From Labia minor (taxonomy: Eukaryota; Arthropoda; Insecta; Dermaptera; Spongiphoridae): 64,000 bases of DNA. The stretch spans positions 78,294,053 to 78,358,052 of the forward strand of contig OY720344.1 in NCBI GenBank assembly GCA_963082975.1, in the 5' to 3' direction. Under the pieces are notes generated by a model. The model searched no databases, was not told the origin of the DNA, and saw nothing but the letters and a program-made list of their open reading frames with translations. The position numbers and the translations under genes are program-made. Below, one piece after another: positions 53,501 through 63,058 of the stretch; the first letter of the stretch is position 1, and the number at the start of each line of letters is the position of its first letter.

Positions 53501-56500
53501 TGTCTGTGTGTCTGTCTGTGTTATTGTTTTGTGTTTTGTACATATATATGTAAAATAAAGAACAAACAGAAATAAGAAAATAAATTTTAATTAATATAAT
53601 TTATAAAAAAAACTTAGAATATTAATTATTTAATTAATTAAAATCTACTTAAATAAATGCAAAGAGCCACAAATATATTAGTAAATATATAAATAATAAT
53701 ATGAAATAGTCAATAAATCTTTCTTATTATACTAGGAAAATTTGTTGTTGATTAAATTAAAATATATTTTCCAAGAAAACAAATATATGTCTTATCTACT
53801 TATACTGATTGAAACAAAATGGATGAAAAGCTTTTACATACAGACTTTCAACCAAATACCATGTATCACTCGGGGGTACAGGGGGCGGAGCCCCCGTCAG
53901 GGACCTTCAAAACGTATAAAAACATCAAAATCTCGACATCGAAAATTTTTGTGTTCGCAATACTAACTCTTGCGAGATAATAATATTTTAAAGGAAATTA
54001 TTTTATTTATTTATTTAATAAAAAATTTACAAAATCTGTTTTATAATACTTATTTACGCCTTTTATTAAATATATTTTAAAATAATATTTGGGGTAAAAT
54101 ATCTTCAGACTGTAGAAAATTTTAGTTTGGATAATATACTGTTTATCTTATTATATAGTGACTATGCATTATTTAAATATTAAAATTTTAATATGAATTG
54201 TGTAATTCAAATAATAGAATTGTAAAGAAATCATAATCTATATATAAATATAAATCATGTTAAATTAAAATAAAAAATAAAACTTTAATCAAAAGAGCGC
54301 AAACAAATGTTTTTGCTTTAGTTACCTGATAAGAATTACGTTTATACTTATGATGATATTATATCATGCGAGCAGATACCTATGCAGATTAGTAGTATTG
54401 ATATTTATATTTTGAAGATAATCAATCACGCATATTTATCTATTTTCATTACTATTTAGTATTTTGGTACGTACATTGAGATACAAATGCTAACAGTTAT
54501 TTAATTGGGTTAGTACCAACAAATGGTCTGAGAACCATGAGTAAAAAACAAATAATAATTATATGGTAATTAAATTTAAAACAAAATTCTAATCGTAATT
54601 GAAAATATAAAATTATATTCCACCTATTTCTTGGTGACTTAAGTAGAAAATAGGTTTTAGTAAAATTTATAATTCCTAGATAATTTTCATTCATAAAAAT
54701 TTTTATTTTTATTTTTTTAAAATTTATAATAGCAAAAAAAGATATCTTTTAGATTTATATATAACGTATCTTTCCTCTTTTTTTTGTTGATTTGCAAAGT
54801 AAATGATGTTTACTCACTTGCTGAGTTGCGTTGAAATCAAATTACTATGCGGGCTGAATTTCGCCGGCCTCTTATACATACTGCAAATGAGCCTCTCTCG
54901 GCAACCTTCGTCTCTATAGCCTATATTATCTAAAATTTGATCAATTTTCTGCAGCAATGGACTATAGAATGGGTCGTAGACAGGGAATGACGACGTCGCT
55001 GCTTCTACAATAAAAGAACAAAAAATTAGAAAAAAATAAAAACAAAAAGTGAAATCCATCGACAAATGAGATTTAAATTTCTTTACGCTTCGAATCATAT
55101 TACGGTCATAAATAAAATCTCTTTTATTTTTATTATAAAAATATATAGGTATCTGTACATTTATATATACTAGTATGTATGGTATATAAGTATTGGAAAA
55201 AAGACTAAATTAATTATATATAAATTAGTTTATATAATTTAATTTCTAAATGGTAATTGTAATTAATTAAAATTTCAAAATTCAAAATTTATTTATATAA
55301 CGACATTAAATTCGAAATCAATTAAACTATCTCTATCATCAGTCATCTTCATTCAATATATTCTCACCAATCAACTATAATAGCTATCCTATTACACATT
55401 AATCTTATAATTAATTTTTGTCAAAAAGAAACAAATGATGAATGAATTTGATCATATATTATAAGAATGAAGAAAAGAAAAAACCTAAAATAATTCTAAA
55501 TTATTGTTTTATGGAAAATAATTTTAATTAATAAATATTTAGCAAATGTAACAGATATTATAGTATAAGTGAACTAATATGGTAAAACTCCATAATTGAG
55601 TTAGAATCTTGGAAACATTCATTCCATGTCAATCCTGTTTATTTTTCTTTTTAGGGTAACATCCGTAAATTCATTATTTTTAATTCCATTTAGGTTTTTT
55701 ATTGTCTAATAGGCAATAAACTGTACTTAGAACTGTTTTAACCCCTCAAAATGTTCAAACTGTTTAGATAAATATATTGTAAATTTTATAAAATACAAGA
55801 GAGAGGCTCTTGAATGAACAACGCGGAAGCATTATATAAATATTAAAAAATTAATTTCTGCGGTTATTGATTAGATATTAATAAAATTTATAGCCTATGT
55901 TCAAATAGAGGTATATAAGAATCTTGTGATGTAATTTTATAGTAATCCGTTCAGCCAATTTCGAGTCTATAACATCCTTAATTTCCGGATAGGCAGACAG
56001 ATATGAAAAATTCAATAAACGCGAAGATATGCAAAAAATTTTAAATTCTGAGCAATGTGCAGACAAAAATCTTTTTTTATATATATAGATTTTAATGTTA
56101 TAAATAACACTTTTAGTTCGGTGGAATTTTCATGAATATAGATGCATAATATCTTTATTTTTATACAATTAAATAGGTATAAAGATGTGTATTATTAATA
56201 TAAAATATTGAATTAGATAATAATCTTCCAAATTTAATATATGTATCTATATCTTGATACCTTTATTTAGAGATATATAGAGATAGTTGTCGTTATATCA
56301 AAACATCTTCTAATTTGAATTAATAATTAATGCGGAGAATAATATGAACATTATTTAAAATTCGAAGTTTGTCCTTCTTAGACACGCGATCTATTAAAGA
56401 ATTAAAGAAATATTTATCTAATTTATTTAGTACAAGATGATATAAAAACTAAATATTTACCCACTTAATTACATTTAAAATAACATTTAAATTGTATTTG

Positions 56501-59500
56501 TTTATGGAATCATTGTAGAGTTCTGTTATGATACTTAAATGCACATTCTATCAACTAATTACAATTCATTAAGTAACAATATTGTATTTGACATAAAAAA
56601 AGATATATCTTTGAAGTGTTTGTTTAATAGAATAGATATGTCTTGTATAGATGACCTTGATTTGAACCAAATACCTTACAGCGTATCCAATTGGGCCGAT
56701 GGAATAACGCCATATTCTACTTTCCTAATCCCAATTGATAGAAAACAAATAAGAGATAAGAAATAATAGATAAAAAAAGATGAATAAATATTACCTGATT
56801 TAATTGATGGGTTATGATTTGTTTGATGTTGCACTTCAAGTAAAATTTGTTGTTTCCTTATTGCATCTTGTTTCAATTTAAGTTGAAGTTGTTGATGTTT
56901 TTGTTGCTCCTTAAAAATCAAAAGATTAATTATTTATATATTAACTTAATAAATATTTATAGTTAGAGGGAGGAAAAATTATCATTGAATCAAGTTAAAA
57001 TCAGGCCGATGATTGTTTCCAGGGGCAAAGGTTAAAAAACAGTGCTTCAGGTAGGTTTGGAATTTTTATCCCTTCCATGGTAAACCACAGTTTTGTTTTA
57101 TATTCACATATTCAATTTTATTAATATAATATATAATATGTTTTTTATTTAAGAATTTATTATTATTATTATTATTATTATCTCATTATAAATATATAAA
57201 AACGGCATCACAGAAATATATTCTAAAATCAGATATGAGTGAATCAAGAGAAAGTAGGAATTGGATAGAAGCGAATCAGAATAAGTTGAAGAAATATATA
57301 TAAGTCCAGGAACATTTGATTTGAACTATAGAGAAAATAATGTTTTATAATTTTTTAACACAAAATTATTTGATTACTTAATTATTATGTATTGTCATAT
57401 AAGTCTTTAAAATGATACATAATTACTTTTAGGTTAACAACAATTATTTAAAGTTAAGCAATGAATTATCTAAAATTGTTTAATTATCTCATCCATTTCA
57501 CATTGTTTTGATGTACCCATAAGGAGACTTTTTTTAATTTACTTGCCTTTTGAATCTAAGCACATTTTAGTTGACCTTAGCATTCATTTTAAATTAATTA
57601 ATTTAATCTTATATCTAAGTGAACTTGGCGAGATTCGATCTCTCGACTTCAAGTTTGGTGGAACTTGAATATAAACCATGGGTCGCCAAACTTTTTTATC
57701 ATCGACCCCTATATAATTTTTTGAAATCTCCATCGACCTCCATAAAAGTAATTTTCTGTTAATTAAAATAAACTCTATTAGATACTCTGTACATTAATTT
57801 ATCATTTTAAACATTTATTAAATTAATAGTACATTGTACAGTAATAGTTTGATGAAAAATATATTAATGTTGAAATTTAAATACCTTAATATTTATTCGA
57901 TCCCTGGCTCAGGTCGAGCTTTGACTTTTGTTAAACAGACCCCTGGAGGTCTATATAGATAATTTTGGCGACCACTAAGTTTCCATTTTGGTCGATTATG
58001 CAGTTTTAATCAATGTAACAATTTCTATTTATTTTTGTGTGTTATAAGTTTAATCTAAATATAAAGTTTATTTTATTTTAAAGTAAATTAATATTACAAT
58101 AAAGATGTAAAAAATTTTTCTGATTATATCAAATATTGATTGATTATTCTGTTTATATTCTATTTCTTTACATTAACTTTTTTATATTAACTCGTTAATA
58201 AGTGACTCGTTCACATTAATCATTAATACAATTTAATTGCATTAATTATAAGACAAAAAATCTTTGTTAATTAATTTTTTAAAAATATTTATCTTTCCAT
58301 CTGCTTTAATAATTTTCTGTATCCAGGATATGTATGATTTCTCTTCAATTTATTTTAAAAATATGAAAATGTATTACTATTTCTATATGATCACATAATC
58401 ATGTTTATAAACCGGAGTCCAAACATTTAAATTTAAACTTTCAATTAAAATTTATGTTATATGTTAAATCATAATAATGATAATAATAATAATAATAATA
58501 ATAATTTTTAATTTATATAATTTTATATAATTAACACCTACTCTCAAACATTAATTAATTTGATTGTCCCCCCTCCCTATCTGTGTTTGTTGTTTTATTC
58601 TTAAAAATTGGAATTGAAATTGAAAGGAATTACCTGAGCAATACGATGTTGTGCCATGATGGCCTGTTGCTCTTTGAGTAGTTCCTGTTGCTGCATCATT
58701 GCTTGTTGTTCCTGAGCCGCTTTATGCTGGGCCTGCAGCTGTATCTCGGTGGCCCGGATCAACGCTGCAGACTGGGTGTCATCCACAACCGGCATCGCTG
58801 CCAAGAATATCAACAGAAACAACCCGTCAGATTCCAGGTCATCCAACAAGAACAAGAATCGTTTACTGATCTAATATATTTTATCTGATTGGATATTTTG
58901 TATTAATCCATTTTTTTTTGAATATTAGAATTATTATTATTATTATTAGACTAAAGACTAAATATATATATTTTTTTTATATTATTTTTTTTAAACATTT
59001 ATATTAATAATAATTTTTTTTTAATTTTATTTAATATAAGAAATGAATCTAGGCCTATTTTCTGACAAATTAATTTTTAAATAATATCATTTAAAAATAT
59101 TATACATTATTTATATTAAAGTGATATTCTATAAGATAATCATAGAAGAATTTTATTTTTTTTTTCTAAATTATTGAAATTATTATTAAAATAATTAATA
59201 TTTTAAAATTTTATCATTAGGGTACTTATTACTAAGTGATTTTATTATTTTATTATCTTATTACTAAGTTTAATAATTCACTATATTACCCTTCGAGTTA
59301 TGATTGAAATCAATTATAATAAAGCCCTTTATTCGAACAACAGATACAATTCGTTTGCTTTACATACTACGCATTGTTTTTTCTTTCTACATATATACAT
59401 ATTAATATTTCTTTTTGTTTTATTCATATATTTGGTGCTTCTTACAATTTAATAAGTATTTTTTTATTACATTATTTGAAAAATATAAATTTTATAATAT

Positions 59501-60576
59501 ATTCATAGTAATTAAACAATTTTTTTCATTATAATTTTGTATTTGATTTTTTTTTTAATTAATAAACCTGAGATAATGTAGAAAAATAATAAAACAATAC
59601 AATTAATAGTAAACAAAAAATTTATTTAAACTTATATACGAGTATATATAATATTTTCTGTAAGTCCGTTTGCCAATTGGCAAAGGCCTCCTCCGACCTT
59701 TTAGGGCTTCAGCATATATTTTTGATTTTATTTTACTTTTTTCACAATTGTTGCCCTGTGTTGTTAGAAGGTTGTGGTCTTTATCCCCCATGAGGACCAG
59801 TGGGCTTGGGGGAGAGAAATCAATTGAACTATAATTAAATTAACTGATTATGAACAGTAAATTAACATCTTAAGTAATTTATTTGATATTTAATGATTTA
59901 TAATGTTCGTATTCTTGTAAATATAAACTAATCAAAAATCGATAAAAACCTATTAAAATAAAACTTTGTCATTTTCATTCTTTTAAAAATACATAATAAA
60001 AATGTAAATAATTTAAATGAATCTGAATTGTTTGTTAAGTATTATATTTCATTGAAAACAATAAAATTATAAAAATTTCTATCTATCTTAGCCTTGAAAT
60101 GAAAAGAAACGCAACGAAATCCACCCAAGTGAATGAAAATTGCTCCTTTCTCATCTTTTACTTTCTTTTTACTCTCTTTCTCCTTTCTCAACTATTTTTC
60201 TCTTTCTCTTGTAGTTCATTTACCATGAAATAAATAAATGATTTTAATTACCTGGATAGAGAAGACCCGGATTGTATTTTTCTGTAGAAAGGCCCCAGGA
60301 GGCGAGTTCATTTTGTGTTTTTTGAAAATCATTTCTACTGAGGAAACTATCAGGTGGTCGGGATAGATATTCACTATCGTATCCTGAAGGAGCTGATGGA
60401 CCCGTTATACCTGGTTTGTAATGCACTTCGCCCTCATACGATTGGGGATGGTAACTATCATGAGGAGGATGCGCGTGGGGCGAGGGTGGGTAATGGGGTA
60501 ATGAGTGGGAGGGAGAGGAGTGATGATGAACAGGTACTGGTACTGGCACAGGTACATGATGATGATGATGAGCGAT
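44561..60576 (-). CDS. Conserved insect protein of unknown function, His/Pro- and Gln-rich (5' end missing)
   Basis: Minus-strand exons 60576-60252, 58797-58634, 56909-56795, 55004-54818 and 44708-44561 join with matching phases to 312 codons before TAA. In order the protein shows: a His-rich start (AHHHHHVPVPVPVPVHHH), a Pro/Tyr-rich part, two Gln-rich coiled-coil exons (about 1/3 Gln, e.g. QEQQAMMQQQELLKEQQ), then a conserved C-terminal domain: VYDPFYSPLLQKIDQIL, GYRDEGCRERLICSMYK, NSAVVRFFRYMQAARDGQ and KDCLNIYTNCS, with four Cys. I believe close relatives exist in many insects as uncharacterised, perhaps secreted, proteins, but I know no name or function. The first exon seen starts at a clean acceptor, so more exons lie upstream, in or beyond 60577-64000. 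The last intron is 9.9 kb and contains three HINE-1 copies. Hydrophobic codons just before 55004 are only the polypyrimidine tract, not a signal peptide. Confidence 0.85.
44709..48138 (-). other. Large last intron, right-hand (3') part
   Basis: AT-rich, no exon seen. A GC-richer scrap at about 47555-47640 (GCAGGCAACGCTCGG and GAGCCGAATTCGGCTC) resembles an end of a hAT-type element with a small palindrome. Confidence 0.5.
48139..48725 (+). mobile_element. HINE-1 element, copy c
   Basis: Starts ACTATCTCGCCAGAGATAG and ends at CCAG after GCGAGATAGTCGAG; the terminal hairpin is partly decayed (AGAAGATACTCCAG). The TG microsatellite is almost absent. It includes the GCACGTGACGTGGTGTCATC block shared with the others. 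Confidence 0.82.
48903..49174 (-). pseudogene. Coding-like segment with one in-frame TGA (unrecognised)
   Basis: From a possible acceptor (CCTTAG, start 49174) the minus strand gives one protein-like frame: DSIPNELEWNACVYQSTRH..., PLDGVPLSKERVSYVQSW, SFGSG, then TGA at 49016-49014, then SFLNVASLSLDDQFQSLRFY, KRINLEDDPVVGAAGN and TAA at 48905-48903. The part after the TGA looks as protein-like as the part before. A different frame is open throughout but looks less natural (many Met, His, Ser, few acidic residues). I do not recognise the protein. It may be a pseudogene exon, a readthrough stop, or an alternative last exon: its entry phase would fit the donor at 56795 of the surrounding gene. 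The base composition is well above the local GC level. Confidence 0.45.
49353..49446. repeat. Minisatellite of about 30 bp, three units
   Basis: The unit TTTTTATTTATTAAATGATT plus a T-run occurs three times in a row with one or two changes. Non-coding. Confidence 0.85.
50283..50825 (+). mobile_element. HINE-1 element, copy d, 5' deletion
   Basis: Keeps the tip ACTATCTCGC but then jumps to AAGGTTGAAAAAAATG, so about 90 bases of the usual 5' block are missing. The 3' end GCGAGATAGTCGAG and a hairpin-like ending before CCAG are present. The 3' body (about 50600-50780) differs from the other copies and includes AACCTTAAATCCTATGATC, so it may be a different subfamily. Confidence 0.78.
51430..51610 (+). 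pseudogene. LINE fragment, C-terminal part
   Basis: The plus strand reads GKRPFGRLMWVNNVGRDVRE, then an acidic spacer, WMVLA, a stop, and GRDTWRILRPRTF. This is the GRRPGRPRxRWxDxVxxD ... W--LAxDRxxWR end of arthropod LINE ORFs. A TAG stop and the missing RT show it is dead. A GATA run follows (51611-51628). Confidence 0.75.
51690..51758. repeat. (AT)n-rich low-complexity tract
   Basis: Almost pure TA repeats with a few C. No function can be read. Confidence 0.9.
52206..52754 (+). mobile_element. HINE-1 element, copy e
   Basis: Starts CTATCTCGCCAGAA, lacking part of the 5' block, and ends with GCGAGATAGTCGAG and the intact hairpin TGGAGACACTCCAG. Third copy inside the 9.9-kb intron. Confidence 0.82.
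52755..53361. other. Intron sequence with one GC-richer block
   Basis: A block at about 52855-53020 is less AT-rich (for example GGACCCACCTGTGGCCCAGTC). I cannot tie it to a gene or a known repeat. The rest is AT-rich. Confidence 0.4.
53362..53522 (+). mobile_element. Dispersed repeat family 3, plus-strand copy
   Basis: Opens with ATCTATATATATAAAA and GGCAATGTCTGTGTG, then the conserved block ACTACCCGTCCGATTACGG up to AAGGTTTTAA. A second start of the same family follows directly at about 53483, so a partial tandem copy is present. Confidence 0.72.
53847..53897 (+). repeat. GC-rich repeat with GGGGGCGGAGCCCCC palindrome, copy 2
   Basis: Matches 29095-29148 with few changes and has a perfect 5-bp-stem palindrome. 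It is joined directly to an inverted HINE-1 fragment. Confidence 0.68.
53898..53982 (-). mobile_element. HINE-1 fragment, 5' end, inverted
   Basis: On the minus strand this reads TTATCTCGCAAGAGTTAGTA, then GATGTCGAGATTTTGATG and GTTTTGAAGGTCC, which is the 5' 85 bases of HINE-1. The rest is lost at the join with the GC-rich repeat. Confidence 0.75.
55005..56794 (-). other. Intron of the His/Gln-rich gene
   Basis: AT-rich. Holds a family-4 repeat at 55855-56092. No exon was seen. Confidence 0.6.
55855..56092 (-). mobile_element. Dispersed repeat family 4, minus-strand copy
   Basis: Read on the minus strand it opens ATCTATATATATAAAA, continues TTTTTGTCTGCACATTGC and ends AACCGCAGAAATTAATTTTT, as at 27568-27848. 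Confidence 0.72.
56910..58633 (-). other. Intron of the His/Gln-rich gene
   Basis: AT-rich with ATT/ATA triplet repeats (57161-57180; 58478-58503) and one MITE-like element at 57669-57975. Nothing else recognised. Confidence 0.55.
57669..57975. mobile_element. MITE-like element with GGTCGCCAAA ends
   Basis: The left end ATGGGTCGCCAAACTTTTTT mirrors the right end TTTTGGCGACCACT. Sub-terminal GACCCC/GACCCCTGG words occur inside both ends. No clear target duplication; probably hAT-related. Confidence 0.6.
58798..60251 (-). other. Intron of the His/Gln-rich gene
   Basis: AT-rich. A GC-richer, non-coding island at 59655-59815 (TCCGTTTGCCAATTGGCAAA, then CCTCCTCCGACC) includes a perfect palindrome TTTGCCAATTGGCAAA; it looks repeat-derived, perhaps a LINE 3' end, but I cannot show that. 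Confidence 0.45.
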
Positions 60577-60870
60577 CTGTAACATACCATTTAACAAAAG
60601 ATTACTGTTTATTGACCTAAATATTATAAATTTGTTCAAACATTTTAAAATTAAATTTAAAACATAAACTTTCAGGTGTTGATGAGAGTAAATTTTTATG
60701 TCCTTTTCTTTTTGTGGTGTATTTTATGTAAATTGCATTGTCTACTGTTCTAGGCGTTATCATTTTAAGATATAATCTAATTCCTATTAAAAAATATATT
60801 ATTACTTACAACTTTGTTCGGAAGATTAAATTTAGTATATATAATTTGTTAAATTTTATGATAATAATAA
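60577..60870. other. Intron 5' of the His-rich exon
   Basis: AT-rich sequence directly upstream of the acceptor at 60577. No exon seen. Confidence 0.5.
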
Positions 60871-61442
60871 GTACTGGAACCCCGAGCCTCGGCTCGGTAA
60901 TTAAGTTAAACAAAATGATTCATTATTATTGGGTTTGGCTGGTAATATTAATACCTGGGACACCTAGCTCTCGCTCGACCGTTTAAAAAATATTGATATA
61001 CAATTCTTTAATTATTTATTACAATTATTAAATGTTGCATCATTGCATCAATCTGATAAGCAAACAATTTTAGCTAGCATAATAAGATTAGATATTAAAA
61101 AATATATAAAATTACCTGAAAATAATTAGATATTTATTTGATAAAATTAATCCAAGTAATATCGTCTATTTCTATTCGACATTATTTTCAGTTATGAAAT
61201 GAGAAGGGAATCACAGTCAGTGTTTATGTTTTTATTTTTATGTTATATTTATATTTATATTTTATTATAAATTTTATTTTATTTTTCTAATATTGGCCTT
61301 TTTAAATGATTTATAAAACATTGAAAACATTCAAGATTATATGAATAAATTATTTTAATTTTGATCTCATAATTGATAATCATTTTCAAGTAAGTAAGAT
61401 ATTATTATGAGTGGATTCACAATGTATGAAGGGACACTTCTA

Positions 61443-61566
61443 GAGCGGTTTTTGAAAACCCATTTACATATCTAATCTATCTATCTATCTAATCTTCTGA
61501 TACGAGTAAAAATTGTTTGTTTGTTTGTTTGTTTGTATGGCCATGGGTTCTCAAAAACCGCTCTAA
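61443..61566. repeat. Inverted repeat GAGCGGTTTTTGA... around a GTTT microsatellite
   Basis: GAGCGGTTTTTGAAAACCCA (61443) faces TGGGTTCTCAAAAACCGCTC (about 61544-61563). Between them lie ATCT repeats (61477-61493) and a (GTTT)n run (61516-61535). Confidence 0.75.
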
Positions 61567-61599
61567 CGATTTTTTTGAAATTCACACCAGAGATAGTAT

Positions 61600-61835
61600 T
61601 TATAAAGAAAAATTAAGTTTTATTGATCACATCTCTGGAAAAAATTATCTTTATTAGTTTTTTTTTCTAAATTTAAATGTATATATGTGACGTCACAACC
61701 ACCGCCTGTGAGATTTATATCTATATTCTTAAAATAAAATTAAAAATATTTATATTATATTCATATTTGATTTTTTATATTTCATTAATAGATACATTTA
61801 AATTATTTGAAATTGTTTCACACAACGTTTAGTAG
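61600..61835 (+). mobile_element. HINE-2 family relative (no intact ends)
   Basis: On the plus strand the order AAAAATTATCTTTATTAG, TGTGACGTCA, AAAATTAAAAATATTTATAT and AAATTATTTGAAATTGTTTC mirrors copies A and B read on their own sense strand. Only one TGACGTCA remains. It lies in the spacer of the fold-back element. Confidence 0.65.
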
Positions 61836-63058
61836 AAGATTTATCTTTATTCGATTCGATATATAGGAGGAGAATTAAATGACGTTATCAATTTATTATA
61901 CATCGACTCCGTAAATATATTATAAAATATTATACTATATACTAGCTAGCTGTTCAATCAGTATATTAGATAAAACATTTATTTGTTTTTGTGTTCTTAT
62001 TTTTAATATATTTTAATTTAATCTTAATTTTAATTTTAATTTGAAACATTTTAGGAAACAAATTTTTAATGGGTCATTTTTAGAAATCCCATTTAACAAT
62101 TATAATAAATAATTAAATAATTGTAAAATTTTTAAAGTATATAAAAATAAATTGTATGAATTGGTTAAAGGGTAGTAGTTAAAATATAGTTGTAAAGCCC
62201 AAATTTCCTATCCATATAACATCATCGTCTGGGCCGCTACCATAAGGAGTCTTCTCTTGCTCTGACTAGGGCCACAGGTATTTGCCATTAGTCTCGAAAA
62301 ATTAATATTAAATTGTATATAAATTTAAAAATTATAATATTTGATTTGTTTAAATTTTAATACTTGTAATCAATCGTATTCATAAAGAATAGAAAATTTT
62401 GAAAATCAACTTGGTATTAAATTCAGAAAAAAAATACTGATATATAAAATATATAGACTATTCGAATATAATTGAAACTCTTTCTCACCCTCTATTTTAA
62501 ATTTTAAAAAACAGAGTGTTAAGAAATTAAATGCTTTATGCAACATGGATGGGTAAATGAATTAGGCTCCCTACCTCCCTGAGAAATTCCCATTATATAA
62601 AAATGTTTATAATATTTTAGTTTATTAAATCAAACTATTATTTTTTACTTCAATATTTTTAATGTTAATACAATTTTATAATCTATAAAATAATTTAATT
62701 ATTTTAAAAAACGGCGGTGTTCAATTACAATTTTTTTACTCTCTACTGACTGTTCATTTCATAACTGAAAATAGTGTCGAATAGAAATAGACGATATTAC
62801 TTGGATTAATCTCATTATGCTAGCTAAAATTGTTTGTTTGTATTATTGAGGACCCCAGTTCCATTCATTTTAATCAGATTGATGCAATGATGCAACATTT
62901 AATAATTGTAATAAATAATTAAAGAATTGTATATCAATATTTTTTAAACGGTCGAGCGAGAGCCCGCTGTCCCAGGTATTAATATTACCAGCCAAACCCA
63001 ATAATAATGAATCATTTTTTTTAACTTAATTACCGAGCCGAGGCTCGGGGTCCCAGTA

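Larger units (their letters stand above)
60871..63058. mobile_element. Fold-back element with arms of about 320 bp
   Basis: The left arm (about 60871-61204) and right arm (about 62746-63058) are inverted copies. Outer tips AGTACTGG and CCAGTACT are followed by a GC-rich palindrome CCGAGCCTCGGCTCGG, then matching blocks such as CCAAACCCAATAATAATGAA and, innermost, CAGTTATGAAATGA. The spacer of about 1.5 kb holds a HINE-2 relative. Flanks are ATA repeats, so the target site cannot be fixed. No transposase. Confidence 0.78.

Noticed and set aside
54818..55098. A start codon and signal peptide (MDFTFCFYFFLIFCSF...) in front of the exon ending at 54818
   Set aside because: The hydrophobic codons are the pyrimidine tract of a splice acceptor read as protein. 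The acceptor at 55005 fits the phase of the upstream exon at 56795 exactly.
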